Shown: in pieces, positions 54,354 to 64,000 of the stretch
Position numbering within the stretch: position 1 is the first letter of the stretch
Layout: each line of letters opens with the position of its first letter
Source: Euglena gracilis
Taxonomy: Eukaryota; Euglenida; Euglenophyceae; Euglenales
Direction: 5' to 3'
Length of the DNA: 64,000 bases
Assembly: GCA_039621445.1 (NCBI GenBank)
Contig: CP154957.1
Location: forward strand, 15,678,947 to 15,742,946
Translations under genes and position numbers: made by a program
The notes under the pieces: model-generated
The model's input: only the letters and a program-made list of their open reading frames with translations
What the model was told of the DNA's origin: nothing
The model's database searches: none

Positions 54354-55009
54354 CATTGCATTCCATCGTCCCAAAGGCCAAAAGCCAGTTCCCAAATTTT
54401 GTCCAATTTGTGAACGTGGCAGCATCACGGCTGAAAAAGATGAAGGCACGAGAGCCGGAGATGCGTGTGATGGACGATGAGGACATGTTAAAGTTGCACG
54501 CACAGACCAAATGGGGTTCCTGGTACGAGACACAACGATACAACCTCCTGGTGCTATCGTACAACTTGGGGCAAAGGGCAGAGTCCATGGAACAGCTTCA
54601 CATCGGCAATTTTCATCCGGACATTACTGACGAGGGCGACAAAATTATGAAAGTGAAGTTTGGCAAAATGAAAAACTTGCAAGGCAGTTCGTCCAAGGGT
54701 AGCAGATTCTGTTCCCACACGAGAATGAAAAAATATGTCCCATTGTCGCTTACCACCGCCAAGTATCCATTGCTGCCCGCGACAGCCTGAAACCGACAGA
54801 CCTCAAACCAGCAACAATGTCCACCTTCAAAGGAGCCATAGCTTGGGGACGTGTTTTGACCAGGTTTTTGCGGTAGCTGCTCCCTCTTCCCTCCTGTGCC
54901 TTGCTCCTTTACACCATGAGTATGGCAGCCGCAACCAGTATCCAATGGTTGCAGCGGTGTCGGAACAATTTTTTCCTGGGGGGGGGAGGAACTGACAAAA
55001 TTTGGAGCA

Positions 55010-55620
55010 CATACTTGTAGTTAGTGCGCCGCGGCGCTCATGCCGCGGCGCAAAAAAAAATTTTCCGCGGTGGTCGCGGCGCACAGAAAGATTTTTGCCG
55101 CGGCTGTCGCGGCACAAGCAAAATTTATTGCCGCGGTGGTCGCGGCGCAAGGGGAAAATTTTTCCGCGGTGGTTGCGGCACAAAAAAATTTCTGCCCGGA
55201 GCTCAAGAACGTATTGGCAGCAACACAACACCCAACATTTTTTTGGTGGAAACAATTAAATTGATAGATGGTGAAAGCTGATCTGTGAAAACAAACAAGA
55301 ACACTTGTGCAAAAATTCACTCCCTGCTGCCAAATACCCTTCTCGGCCTTGGTCGAGAAAGTATCAAAGAGGCCAGGCAAGGGATGGGGCCGAAAGGATG
55401 TATATGTGGGACACAATTTAAAAACACAATTGCCGCGGCGGTCGCGGCACAAACTTCAAAAGTTTCCGCGGCGGTCGCGGCGCACACATAAACCAGTGCC
55501 GCGGCATTCGCGGCGCACAGAAAAAATTTTGCCGCGGCGCTGCCGGTTACAAAAAAAAATTTTCCGCGGTGGTCGCGGCGCACGGAAACAGTTTTTCCGG
55601 TCGCACTAACTGCAAGTATG
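55010..55620. mobile_element. hAT-like TIR element with CCGCGG-rich tandem interior
   Basis: 611 bp. CATACTTGTAGTTAGTGCG and CGCACTAACTGCAAGTATG differ at one base. The exact 8-bp duplication TTGGAGCA lies at 55002-55009 and 55621-55628. The interior is two tandem blocks of TGCCGCGGTGGTCGCGGCGC words around about 240 bp of other sequence. Confidence 0.9.
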
Positions 55621-55629
55621 TTGGAGCAC

Positions 55630-57200
55630 ATCCTTTTTTTTTCTGGGCGCGAAGCGCCGAGGGAAATTTTTTTTATGGCACAACCAAAATGTATTTTTTT
55701 CTGACCCCCTGGCCCGGGGCCAAGACGCTTACGCCTTTTTGAGTCCAATGCCCCCAAAAAATTGAACTAGAAAGCGAAATCATGGGTAGAACCCCCTTGG
55801 GGCGCGGCAGTACAGTTGGGGTGTTTTGGGGACCCCCCCCCCCCCCCCCCCCCGTGCACAGTTGGGATTTTCGGGACCCTAGTGCCGACCCCCCCCCCCC
55901 GAGACAGATGAAAACTTTGACACCAAAAATGGCCTTTTTAGACCAAAAAAAAAGGCCTTAATTTTTTTCCGGTTCCGGTTTTTGGCCGATTTTTGAGGGA
56001 AGGTTGGCAATACAGTTGGGACACCAGGACCCCCCCCCCCGGCGTTGAGATAGTACAGCAAAAAGTGCCAAAAAATGAAAAAAAAATCTGACCTCGGGAC
56101 CCCCCCTCCCCCCCTGCCAACGCTCCCTTGGAAACCTCCCTACTCAACCCAAGTTGCCCAACTGTCGACTTCGCAACCTGGGGGGGGGGGGGGTGGCGAA
56201 GAAGCCATTTTTTTTTTCACTTTGCGCAAAATCATTTTTTTGCTTGACCCGCAAAGTTTCCCCCAAACTCGGCTGGTCAAGAAAATGGAGGGAGGGGGAC
56301 ATATGGGGAATCAGTTTGTATTCAAACAACCAAGTGGTTTGTGGGGTCCCAAAAAACAATTAGCATCAAAGGAGGGGGAAAAAGTCGGTTTCTGGCCAAA
56401 ATCAAACATCAAGAAGTGCCATGGGTTTTTGGGAGGTGAAATGAGCATTTTTTCAAAAACTTTATTTCGGCCGCCAAAGGCGGCCGAGACGGTAATGGAT
56501 TTTGCAATTTCATTCTCTAAAAATGTGCTTTTAACTGGTACGGTGGCCGCCGAAGGCAGCCGAGACGGTAACGCCCTTTGAACCATTGAACATGGCATTA
56601 CAAAGAAAAATACGACATTCATGCCGCAAAAAAATTTTCTTTCCAAAATCCCGGGGGGAAAGGCGGCCGCCCCCCCCCCGACCCCCCCTTGTGACACCCA
56701 TGCCCCTTGGTGACTAATAAGGGGGGTGACTAACTCGGGGGGGGGGCAATTTATGCCCAAATTTTGCCCCCCTACCCCAAATCTTCAAGTCTTGGGGTCA
56801 AGGTTGTTTTTGGGCATTCCATGGTACTTTTCATGGATGGCAACCAACAAAAACTTTGACAGCGAAAATTGGCACTCTTTTCAAAAAAAATATGTCCTTT
56901 CGGAAAAATTGTTTTTGCCCAGGGTACCAAAAGTGACCAATAGGGGGGGGGTGACTAACTGGGGGGCACGGCATAGAATACATACTATTTTAACTAAAAC
57001 ATGTTTAAAAAAACAAAAACTAAAAAAACATAAAAATTCCTTGTGGCAGCCATATTTTTGCATGCAATTTGGCTTCCGTGCCCCGCAGAATTCTCCCTGG
57101 ATGTTGTGCACCAGTCCAGTTTTGTAAGAGGCAAATTAATTCTGTTCGGGGGTCCCAAACGAATAATCGACTAGTCGACAAGTCGTCCCAACCTTAGAGC
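55630..57200. other. G/C-tract rich stretch without a recognised gene
   Basis: C/G runs at 55835, 55890, 56030, 56178 and 56670. Repeated GGGGGTGACTAACT words (56720, 56950; a relative at 40590). An inverted GGCCGCC.AAGGCGGCCGAG motif occurs twice (56470, 56546). No coding support. Confidence 0.5.
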
Positions 57201-57246
57201 TGGCGTTTTTTTTGTTTTTTTAAAAAAAACGTGTTTTTTTTTATAC

Positions 57247-57361
57247 ACAAATTGTGGCTGAGCCCAGATTTCAGCCTGAAAACGTGTTCAGCCAGGGGGC
57301 CCCCGAAGGGGGCCCCCTGAACATGTTTTCAGGCTGAAATCTGGGCTCAGCCACAATTTGT
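57247..57361. repeat. 115-bp palindrome inserted in the left TIR
   Basis: Arms of about 56 bases (ACAAATTGTGGCTGAGCCCA, CAGCCTGAAAACGTGTTCAG) around GAA. It interrupts the TIR of the surrounding unit. Confidence 0.88.
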
Positions 57362-57616
57362 TTAAAAACGTGTTCAGAGCCCGCCAAATGCCTGCCCTGA
57401 AAATCGTGGTCATGATTCACGCAAGGGGTCAAAAACGCGAATTTGTGAAATTCGGACACAAAAAACGGCGCCCTCATTGAAAACGTGTCAGTGCCACAGA
57501 TGCCCTCATTGAAAACGTGCCTAACCACAGATGCCTTCATTGAAAACGTGTCATTGCCACAGATGCCCCAATTGAAAACGTGTCACCCCCCCCCCTTTTT
57601 CCGCAGCCCTCCCACT

Positions 57617-58192
57617 ATGGCGAAACGCACGGCTAACTTTGTGAATGGTCTTTTGCCACCTCCCCCTAGGACGGAACTGTTCCTGGCTGCTCTCGCGGTA
57701 TACCAGCAAGATGCCAAAAAGCCGAAGGTTGACCCCCTTCATGGCACCTTGTTGGCACAGGGCAACACAAAGAAAAAGTCCGGCTCCGTAGGTGCAGAGC
57801 TTGCTGCTGTTGCCAACTGTTTGGAGTTCGACAAACTGTGTCAACATCGGCAAGCCTCTTATCCTGAGTTGGATGCTTTCTTTGTTGCCTGGACGGGATG
57901 GGAGCTGGAACCCAGCCCGTTGTTCGACGAGGCGAGCGTCATTGAACAATGTGTGGCTCAACGTGAGCAGCAATCAGGAACTTTGTTCGTTTCAGGGAAT
58001 CGTTCGGCAACCTCTTTTCAGACATACGTGAATGCCGTCGCTCGGGCATTCCGCAAAACAACGACCGAGGGAGTGGTGTTGCCTTCCTCAGAGCGCCAAT
58101 TCCCCCACTTCAACGAGATTTTTTCGCGTTCCCTGGAGCGCGAACGCACGCGGAAGCGCCCATTCCCAAAAATCCAAATTGTGTGGAGCTGA
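57617..58192 (+). CDS. Tyrosine-recombinase-like N-terminal ORF
   Basis: 191 codons from ATG to TGA. FVAWTGW, SFQTYVNAVARAFRKTTTEG and SERQFPHFNEIFSRSLERER align with the core-binding part of the recombinase gene at 51946-54790. Here the segment is uninterrupted, which shows where insert 3 entered its relative. The frame stops just before the catalytic domain would begin. It may be a truncated recombinase or a domain reused in a retroelement. Confidence 0.6.
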   Translation: MAKRTANFVNGLLPPPPRTELFLAALAVYQQDAKKPKVDPLHGTLLAQGNTKKKSGSVGAELAAVANCLEFDKLCQHRQASYPELDAFFVAWTGWELEPSPLFDEASVIEQCVAQREQQSGTLFVSGNRSATSFQTYVNAVARAFRKTTTEGVVLPSSERQFPHFNEIFSRSLERERTRKRPFPKIQIVWS

Positions 58193-58281
58193 ACAAAGTT
58201 GTCTGTGACGCCTGCGGTTTGGCATGTCATTTTCATTGCCAAGATTTGCGGCGGCCACCAAAGGATGGCTCTTTTTTTGTG
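58192..58281 (+). pseudogene. PHD-finger-like fragment
   Basis: VVCDACGLACHFHCQDLRRP then KDGSFF gives the second half of a C4HC3 zinc finger (C..C, H..C). A final C...C pair appears after one shifted base (VCNGSC). It lies in the RT frame between the recombinase-like ORF and RT. Confidence 0.45.
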
Positions 58282-58383
58282 TAACGGGTCGTGTTCCGTG
58301 ATGTCCACCACTCCGTCTCGTTGTGCTCCAAGGCGACCTAGCCTTCTGTCGTGTTGTAGAATGCACCCGACCCGCCTCACTCG

Positions 58384-60590
58384 TTGAGGTGCGACATCGA
58401 CCCCACGATACGCGGTCCGTTCGGTGTTTGTAAGATCGAGCTTAAGGAAGGAGCCAAACCGATGCACCGTAAATTTTTTCGTTGTTCGGGAGAACGCGAA
58501 CAAGCTCTCAATGAAATGATTGAGAAGCTTATTCAGCGTAAGTGGATTGTACCCTCGAAAAGCGAATGGACATCCCAAGCATTTGTGGTTCCTAAACCCC
58601 CAGACCCCTCCGGTCAGAAGAAATGGAGACTGGTGCTGGATTACCGGTACCTGAACTCCCAGACTAAGGTTGTTTCGATTAATCGATTTTTTGATTAATC
58701 GTTCGCCACCCCTTGATTAATCGTTCATTCGTCCAGGGGGTGATTAATCGAAATAATCGGCCTTCCCAAGGAAACCATTGAAAAACCAGTGCACAAAAAC
58801 ACTTGGGAGTGATCATTTTGGAGGCTCTGTCTCACAGAAATGTCACTGTGTGTTGCTTTCTTTTGGGGGAGACCCGTTAGTTAGGAAGGTTAGTTAGGAA
58901 ACAAACGGGATAGATTCATATGCACAGACATCAGAGCACGGATGGGAGAGTCATCCAGCTTAGCGCGCAAGTCGCTATGCAGGAGACTCTGGTGAGAAAA
59001 ACTGCGCTCAACACAAGCTTCTGAAACACCAAGGCTGAAAATTGCAATTGCAACTTTGGCCAAATCGGCACATGCAAAGCAACCCCCTCCCAAAATTGCA
59101 CAGGCTGAGGAAGTGGCCGAGCGGTGATGGCCAGAGGGCCATTTCGGGTCACCCATTGCCCCACCTCCCGTTTCAGCCGTGGCAAAATATCATCCTCATG
59201 ACCCATTTTTTTCAGTAAGGGAAGGCAGTGTGAGGTCAGAGCGGTGTTCAGCTTAGCCCTGTCGGCTGATGTCCAGGAAGAAAGGTCAGATGTTGGTGAG
59301 AATGCACGTGCCAATAAGAAAGGGATCCCGGAAAAAATTATTTTTAAGGAAAAACATTATTTTTCAAGGGAAATGAACCGTTTGTTGGTCATCATAATGC
59401 TGGGAACCCAAAGGGGGCATTAATCGTTCGGTAATCGTTCGCCACCCCCCGATTAATCGGCATTAATCGTTCGGTGCCGTCGATTAAGATTAATCGTCCA
59501 ACCTTACCCAGACAAGGGATGATCCTTTCCCGCTCCCCCTGATCGAGGATTTGATCACCAAACAATCGGAAAACCGGTTGTGGTCAATTTTCGATCGGGA
59601 GGACGGTTTTCATCAAATGCACTTGCACCCCGACTCACAACCACACACCGCATTCGTGACATCCAAGGGTGTGTACCAATGGACGGTACTCCCCATGGGT
59701 GTTAAGAATGGCCCAGCCATGTTTCAACGCATGATTCAATGGGTTCTACGCGACTTACCCTTTGCCATTGTGTACATTGATGATCTGCTGGTGGGAACAC
59801 CATCACCATCCGCAAAATCGAGCGAGGATATCCTCGTCACTCACTTCCACCATGTTTGCGCGGTATTAACCGCTTTCCAAAAACATGTGCTTTTCGCGAA
59901 AGGCGCGAAAATGCATTTGTTTCGCGAGCTTACAAAAATTTTGCCGCCACATCCTCAGCAATGGACAGCGGAAAGCCGCTCCGAGTAAACTCGAATCCAT
60001 TAAGAAATGGACCCCTGAGGTAATCAAAACGATTACTCACCTCAAAGAGTCTTTGGGATTAGCGCAATACTACGCGATACATATGAGGGATTTCGCGAAA
60101 ATTGCGGTGCCCCTCACCAAACAGCTCAAAAACAGGGCTGTTGACAACACCAAAGTCATTTGGGATGACCAAATGCGCGAGGCCCTTGAGAAAATCATGG
60201 TTTTGCTTTTGGAGCATGTTATCCTCGAAATCGCGGACCCGTGCAAACCATATGTGCTGGAAGTCGACAGCAGCGATTACGCTGTTGGCGGAGTTCTTAG
60301 CCAGCAAAACGCGGCGAATGAACTCCGACCTGTGGCTGTCTTCAGCAGAAAGCTACAAGGCGACGACGGCAAAGGCCAAGTTCAACTGGAGTATACGCGA
60401 GAAGGAAACCTACGCAATCGTGCTTATCCTCCAGAAATTTCGCAGCTGGGTCGCCAGCAGCCTCGTCCAGATCCTCGTCAAGACCGATCATGAGAGTCTC
60501 CAACACTGGTACACCGAGGATTTGAACAAGGCCATGTCATCGGTCGGAAGGCAGATGGCATGAGTTCTTGAGTCAATGCAACCTTGTGGT
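58384..60590 (+). pseudogene. Ty3-type reverse transcriptase and RNase H, interrupted
   Basis: The RT begins DPTIRGPFGVCKIELKEGAK, then QALNEMIEKLIQRKWIVPSK and WRLVLDYRYLNSQT. After an 842-bp insertion it resumes RDDPFPLPLIEDLI, FDREDGFHQMHLHPDSQPHT, VLPMGVKNGPAMFQRMI and the catalytic YIDD (59773-59784). RNase H follows in two other frames: PYVLEVDSSDYAVGGVLSQ, PVAVFSRKL, IREKETYAIVLILQKFRSWV, TDHESLQHW. Frame changes near 59930 and 60390 and the insertion make it inactive. The family is that shared by Ty3/gypsy and DIRS elements. Confidence 0.88.
58665..59506 (-). mobile_element. hAT element remnant with transposase C-terminus, inserted in RT
   Basis: Ends TAAGGTTG and CAACCTTA, with subterminal GATTAATCG words on both sides. 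CCCAGAC is duplicated at 58658-58664 and 59507-59513. Removal plus one copy restores the RT frame (LNSQT to RDDPF). On the minus strand it encodes a hAT dimerisation domain: LPRLKREVGQWVTRNGPLAI, PVQFW, then after a frameshift in a G-run LAKVAIAIFSLGVSEACVER and SFSHQSLLHSDLRAKLDD. The rest of the transposase is missing, so it is non-autonomous. Confidence 0.88.
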
Positions 60591-60928
60591 TATTTATACC
60601 ACCCGGCCTCGCAACCGCCCGCCGATTTTTCATGACAGCGTTTTTTGGTTTTTACTCATGGTTGCCACAGATGCCCTCATTGAAAACGTGCCTGAACACA
60701 GATGCCTTAATCGAAAACGTGTCGTTGCCACAGATGCTCTGATTGAAAACGTGCCTAACCACAGATGCCTTCATTGAAAACGTGTCATTGCCACAGATGC
60801 CCTCATTGAGAACGTGTTCATGACCACGAATTTCAGGGCAGGCATTTGGCGGGCTGAACACGTTTTTAGTATATAAAAAAAGGCAAAAAAAACGGGTTTT
60901 TTCAAAATGAAATTTGACATAGGCGCTA

Positions 60929-61410
60929 CAGTCCCTGGGCGTAAATTTCCGCCCCCCCCTAGGAGGGTTTTTTGGGCTCTTGACCAGGGAGGGGGGAAAT
61001 TTTCGGCCGTTTCGGGCACTTTGTCCCGTCCCTTCTATTATATGAAGCCGTGAAGCCGACCGGGATTCGGAATTTATTTGCCGTATGTTGTGGGGTTGTT
61101 ATGGTGTATTCCCGAACACCTCTGTTCAGGGCGGTGGGTCTTATTGATAGATACATGCCCGGGATGGTTCAATGGACAAAAAAACCCAAAAGATGCCAAG
61201 ACCTCGACCCAGGGGCCATGCAAGTGGTGAAGCTGTGCTGCCCTTGCATGTACAAAAAAAAGTCCCAACCCACCTGCCTTAGCTGTTCCTCTGGGGCTGA
61301 AGGGGGGGGAATTTTCGCCCGTTTCGGAGCCTTTTGCAAAACCAGGAAAAATCCCAAATTTCAGGGGGGGGGAAATTTTCGGGGGGGGGACAATTTTCGG
61401 CCAGGGACTG
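60929..61410. mobile_element. Small Tc1/mariner-like or similar TIR element
   Basis: 482 bp. Ends CAGTCCCTGG and CCAGGGACTG, flanked by TA on both sides (60927, 61411). The interior has G/C tracts with GAAATTTTCGG words. No transposase. Confidence 0.65.
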
Positions 61411-61439
61411 TACCGTCTCCGTGGGTGCTTGCAAGTACC

Positions 61440-61560
61440 CACGTAGTACAATTTCCCATCGGCCTTCGACTTCGCGAAGCACCTCCAAACAACATCCTCA
61501 TATCGGCCAGGCATGAAAAAGGGCTCTAAAAGGGATAAAGATTCCATAAACATGCAAACA
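61440..61560 (-). CDS. Possible exon or gene fragment, unidentified
   Basis: Minus reading gives FFMPGRYEDVVWRCFAKSKA then DGKLYYVGTCKHPRRR. It looks protein-like but I do not recognise it. It ends at the TIR element to its left, with a stop at the junction if that element is removed. Confidence 0.3.
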
Positions 61561-62103
61561 TTACAGCTTTTGGGTGTCCATTTAAAAAACATGATTCAAA
61601 ATTATTTTCAAAAAAATTCCCCTAAACCCTCGCTGGCTTTTTTTGTTGTTTTTTTATAAAAGAAACACAAAAAAAACCAAGAAAACCCCGTTTTTTTCTT
61701 TTTTTGTTGTTTTTTTTGCCGGGTGTGCTTGATTTTGCTTCATTTCCAAGGTGTTTTGGAGACATCGATTTTTGACCGAAAATAGACCCAGAAATGCGCC
61801 AAATTTGGTCCAAAAATGGCTGTAACTCGGGCAACGCGAAGAGTTGGGAAAAAAGAAAAACAACAATTGGAGACCAAGGGCTTCATTTTTGGTCGCTGGA
61901 CATTTCCTTTGAAATTTCTTCATTGTCGAGATACTTTGAAAAAAATCAATTTTTGCTTAAAAAAAACACCCCCCAAAAACATCGCAATGGTCGCTTTGGG
62001 CCACAAAAGCACGCCGGAACACGGGCCAGGCGTGTTAGCAGCCAAAACAGTGTTGGTCGGCCCGAGGGGGGGGGTTATGAATGGGGAGGGTTCACAAGTG
62101 GGG

Positions 62104-62300
62104 AGGCTATTACCCCTTCCCGATCTTGTCCCATACCCCGGGTGACGCTAGCCCGGGTATGGGACAAGATCGGGGGTGGGGGACAAGATCGGGGGACAAG
62201 ATCGGGGGTCAATAGATTTCCTTCGGTGGACCCTGGCCCAGACCCTTTGGCCAGGTATGGACAAGATCAAGGGGGGGGGTGACAAGATCGGGGGATGGTG
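62104..62300. repeat. G/C foldback tagged GACAAGATCGGGG
   Basis: CCCGATCTTGTCCCATACCC pairs with GGGTATGGGACAAGATCGGG, followed by more GGACAAGATCGGGGG copies. It has the same layout as 50176-50356, with AAGATC in place of ACTATC. Confidence 0.75.
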
Positions 62301-62631
62301 ATGGGGGCATAATGGGCGTTTTTTATTATTTTTTATTATTAATCAAAAGAATGTGTTTTTTTAAAAAATAAAAAAAGCCAAAAAAAAACTCTGAACTTTG
62401 AGCAATTGTTTTACCAATTGTTGGGAAGTTGGGAGTTTTGGGAAATTTTGGAGTGATGTTCGCCAGAAGTTATATTTCAATTGAAAAATCAAAGCAAAAA
62501 AATGTGTGTGTTTTTTGTCGAACTTTGCAAAAAAAAAAAATGTGTTCACCGAATTTTGGGTTGGGGGGTGTATTTTCACCAACAAGTCCTTGACCTACCA
62601 ATCCCCCCCACTTTGGATTCTGGGGACCATC

Positions 62632-62957
62632 GGGGGTGTACGGGTCGCGGGCGGGGTCGCGGGGGGGGGGGGGTCGGGGGGGGTCGGGGGGGGAATGTGG
62701 CAGATTTGACGGGTCACGTGTGACCAATGTAACCTCACATACAACGTCACATATGACCTATTTTTAGAACTTTTGGATCCAAAAATAGATCCAATTAGGA
62801 ATTTATCACACATTTTTGGCAATTTTGATTCCTAATTCGGCTGCCAGTTCCTAATTAGGTGCCATTTTTGGTTCCCACTGGGATGCGGAAACCCTCCATG
62901 TGTGGGTCGGGGGGGGTCGGGGGGGGGTCGCGGGGCGGGTCGCGGGGGGTACACCCC
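62632..62957. mobile_element. Short relative of insert 2 (GGGGGTG TIR family)
   Basis: 326 bp from GGGGGTGTAC to GTACACCCC, with CATC (or ATC) duplicated at 62628-62631 and 62958-62961. GGGTCGCGGGG direct repeats sit at both ends, as in 52697-53675. Confidence 0.72.
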
Positions 62958-63039
62958 CATCTTGACTCCAACGGCCAAGAGGGGACAACGACCTGCCAAG
63001 CCAAATGCCTTGAAAAGGGGGTCCATGAGGGGGACAACT

Positions 63040-63890
63040 TTGGAGTCACGAGGAGGTTCTCCTTGTGGCGAGGGCCGAAAGAGACATTTTCTGGGCCTGG
63101 GGCACAGTCTGGGTGAAGCAGTGCTACCCGCCGTGTTTTCTTTTGCCAGAAAGTTCCCATAATCGCAATATGGGGCGACTTTATGGGCGGGATTTGTTTC
63201 CTCCCACCATCATGTGTGATTTGGGGAGCTTTGAGTTTTAAGACCTGCCCTGACATCGACCCCTGGCTCTGCAGTTTGGCCTCCGCAGGTCAGCGCCCCT
63301 ATGCCAGCTGCATCTTCAGAATAAGGAATCGCCCCACCGGCGCTGAAAAGATCATCCTGCGGGCAGCAGCGGGCACGCCCGGGCGGAGCACACCAAGACC
63401 GAAAACCGTACACACAAAAGCCACCAAGCAAAAACCACCCAGAGACACCTAAAGCGGCCCGCGCCAAGAGTACACCCCCGGAAGGAACACCCACTCCCCC
63501 GGGCTTCCTCCCGCCTGTCATACAGCTGACACACCACCCCTCTGTACCGTGCGCTTCACCGCCCTTTCCTTTGTACCCTACTCCCGGCCCTCCCCCCTCC
63601 CACCCCGAGAACTTGCTATGTACATTACTCTCACCGTGACAGGGCTTCGGCTCGGAGTGATCCTCCTAGGCCGCTTCTTCACTTTCGGTGAAGGTTCCGT
63701 CCAAAAAATCAAAAAGATCATCCTGCAGCGGCACTTCCTGCTACGCATCCGGAAGCTACACTTACCAACGGTGGTGGCAGAAAGAATCATCGAAAGCTAC
63801 TGTGGATGCCCTGGTCGACAAGTGAGCCCCACGGGATCAGGCACGGTTGATGGAACAGGTCAATGGCGTGGGCCATGGTTAGATGGCGGT
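63040..63890. other. Stretch with open frames but no recognised gene
   Basis: More balanced in composition than its surroundings. One plus frame (63618 to the window end) opens MYITLTVTGLRLGVILLGRF, without a known domain. Confidence 0.3.
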
Positions 63891-63893
63891 ACC

Positions 63894-64000
63894 TCCGCTC
63901 GAGGCACTGCTTACCGTCATCGACCCGGCGGATTACCGAATGGGACTGAAATGGTGGCTGGGACTTCCACTGGCGGACACTCCCTCCACTTGTGCCGGGT
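63894..64000 (+). CDS. Possible retroelement C-terminal fragment, runs off the window
   Basis: Frame reading PPLEALLTVIDPADYRMGLK then WWLGLPL resembles the 'P......L.D..F..ALR.RLGLP' tail found in some non-LTR-type reverse transcriptase polyproteins before a zinc knuckle. An in-frame stop precedes it. Tentative. Confidence 0.25.

Larger units (their letters stand above)
51946..54790 (+). pseudogene. Tyrosine-recombinase gene split by three TIR elements
   Basis: Coding blocks at 51946-52032, 52602-52696, about 53680-53961 and 54359-54790. The last carries a catalytic-core start typical of tyrosine recombinases: ETQRYNLLVLSYNLGQRAES then MEQLHIGNF, with the box-I-like arginine in GQRAE. The preceding block (LTTYVNALAAMYKQTKPL, then QFPNFVQFVNVAASRLKKMK) fits the core-binding domain. 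It aligns with the uninterrupted ORF at 57617. Crypton-type DNA transposons are one home for such a gene. There is a frame shift near 53800, at a TGTGTCATGC/GCATGACACA hairpin, another at the 52697 junction, and the C-terminal catalytic residues are not seen in frame. It is probably decayed unless the insertions are spliced. Confidence 0.65.
57204..60900. mobile_element. TIR-bounded unit with recombinase-like ORF and RT-RNase H
   Basis: AACGTGTTCAG.GCCCGCCAAATGCCTGCCCTGAAA at 57363-57415 returns inverted at 60819-60868, a TIR of about 50 bp. Homology seems to run on through T- and A-runs to about 57204 and 60900. Just inside both ends are direct CACAGATGCCTTCATTGAAA repeats of about 31-32 bp (57480-57590, 60660-60815). 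It carries, in order, a recombinase-like ORF, PHD-like residues, RT and RNase H, all plus strand. No integrase or protease was seen. Inverted termini with RT and a tyrosine recombinase recall DIRS elements, but a composite of unrelated elements is also possible. Outer limits are approximate. Confidence 0.6.

Noticed and set aside
54960-55260. Frames rich in RRGA/AAVAAQ over the CCGCGG repeats
   Set aside because: Tandem-repeat artefact inside a TIR element.

Overview
This looks like nuclear DNA of a protist with a large, repeat-rich genome. No bacterial gene layout, rRNA or tRNA was recognised. Most of the 64 kb is microsatellites, satellites, poly-G/poly-C foldbacks and TIR elements. Coding sequence is confined to short exons, mostly on the minus strand. 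The best lineage clue is intron structure. The same genes carry ordinary GT-AG introns and introns without GT-AG whose ends base-pair, with 3 nt before the 5' stem and 5 nt after the 3' stem, often starting CAG and ending CTG. From memory this matches the nonconventional introns of euglenids, so I favour a euglenid or other euglenozoan (moderate confidence). A dinoflagellate-type lineage is the main alternative.

Layout. 1-2.1 kb: (TA)n-type microsatellites split by foldbacks with telomere-like words. 2.1-8 kb: a 43-bp satellite, a 71-bp satellite array and a second 43-bp satellite locus, with no recognised gene. 8.2-23.2 kb (-): the N-terminal half of an ABCC-type ABC transporter in at least twelve exons. 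24.1-28.8 kb (-): exons of an unrecognised gene. 28.8-40.4 kb: repeats, including a 160-bp tandem, a 19-bp palindromic satellite, and two satellite-filled elements with exact 8-bp target duplications, one nested inside a third TIR element. 41-49.9 kb (-): a WDR76/CMR1-like WD40 gene, about ten exons. 50-55.6 kb: foldbacks and a plus-strand tyrosine-recombinase gene interrupted by three TIR elements. 57.2-60.9 kb: a TIR-bounded unit with a recombinase-like ORF, PHD-like residues and a Ty3-type RT-RNase H, itself split by a hAT remnant. 60.9-64 kb: small TIR elements and a possible retroelement tail.

The window is linked by one theme, TIR-bounded insertions and introns. Several insertions sit in coding sequence in such a way that removing the element plus one target copy restores the frame. 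The nonconventional introns of the host genes have the same look of paired ends. The window may therefore show how mobile elements become introns. All functional calls rest on motifs read by eye, and exon borders are predictions unless a splice signal and the reading frame agree.
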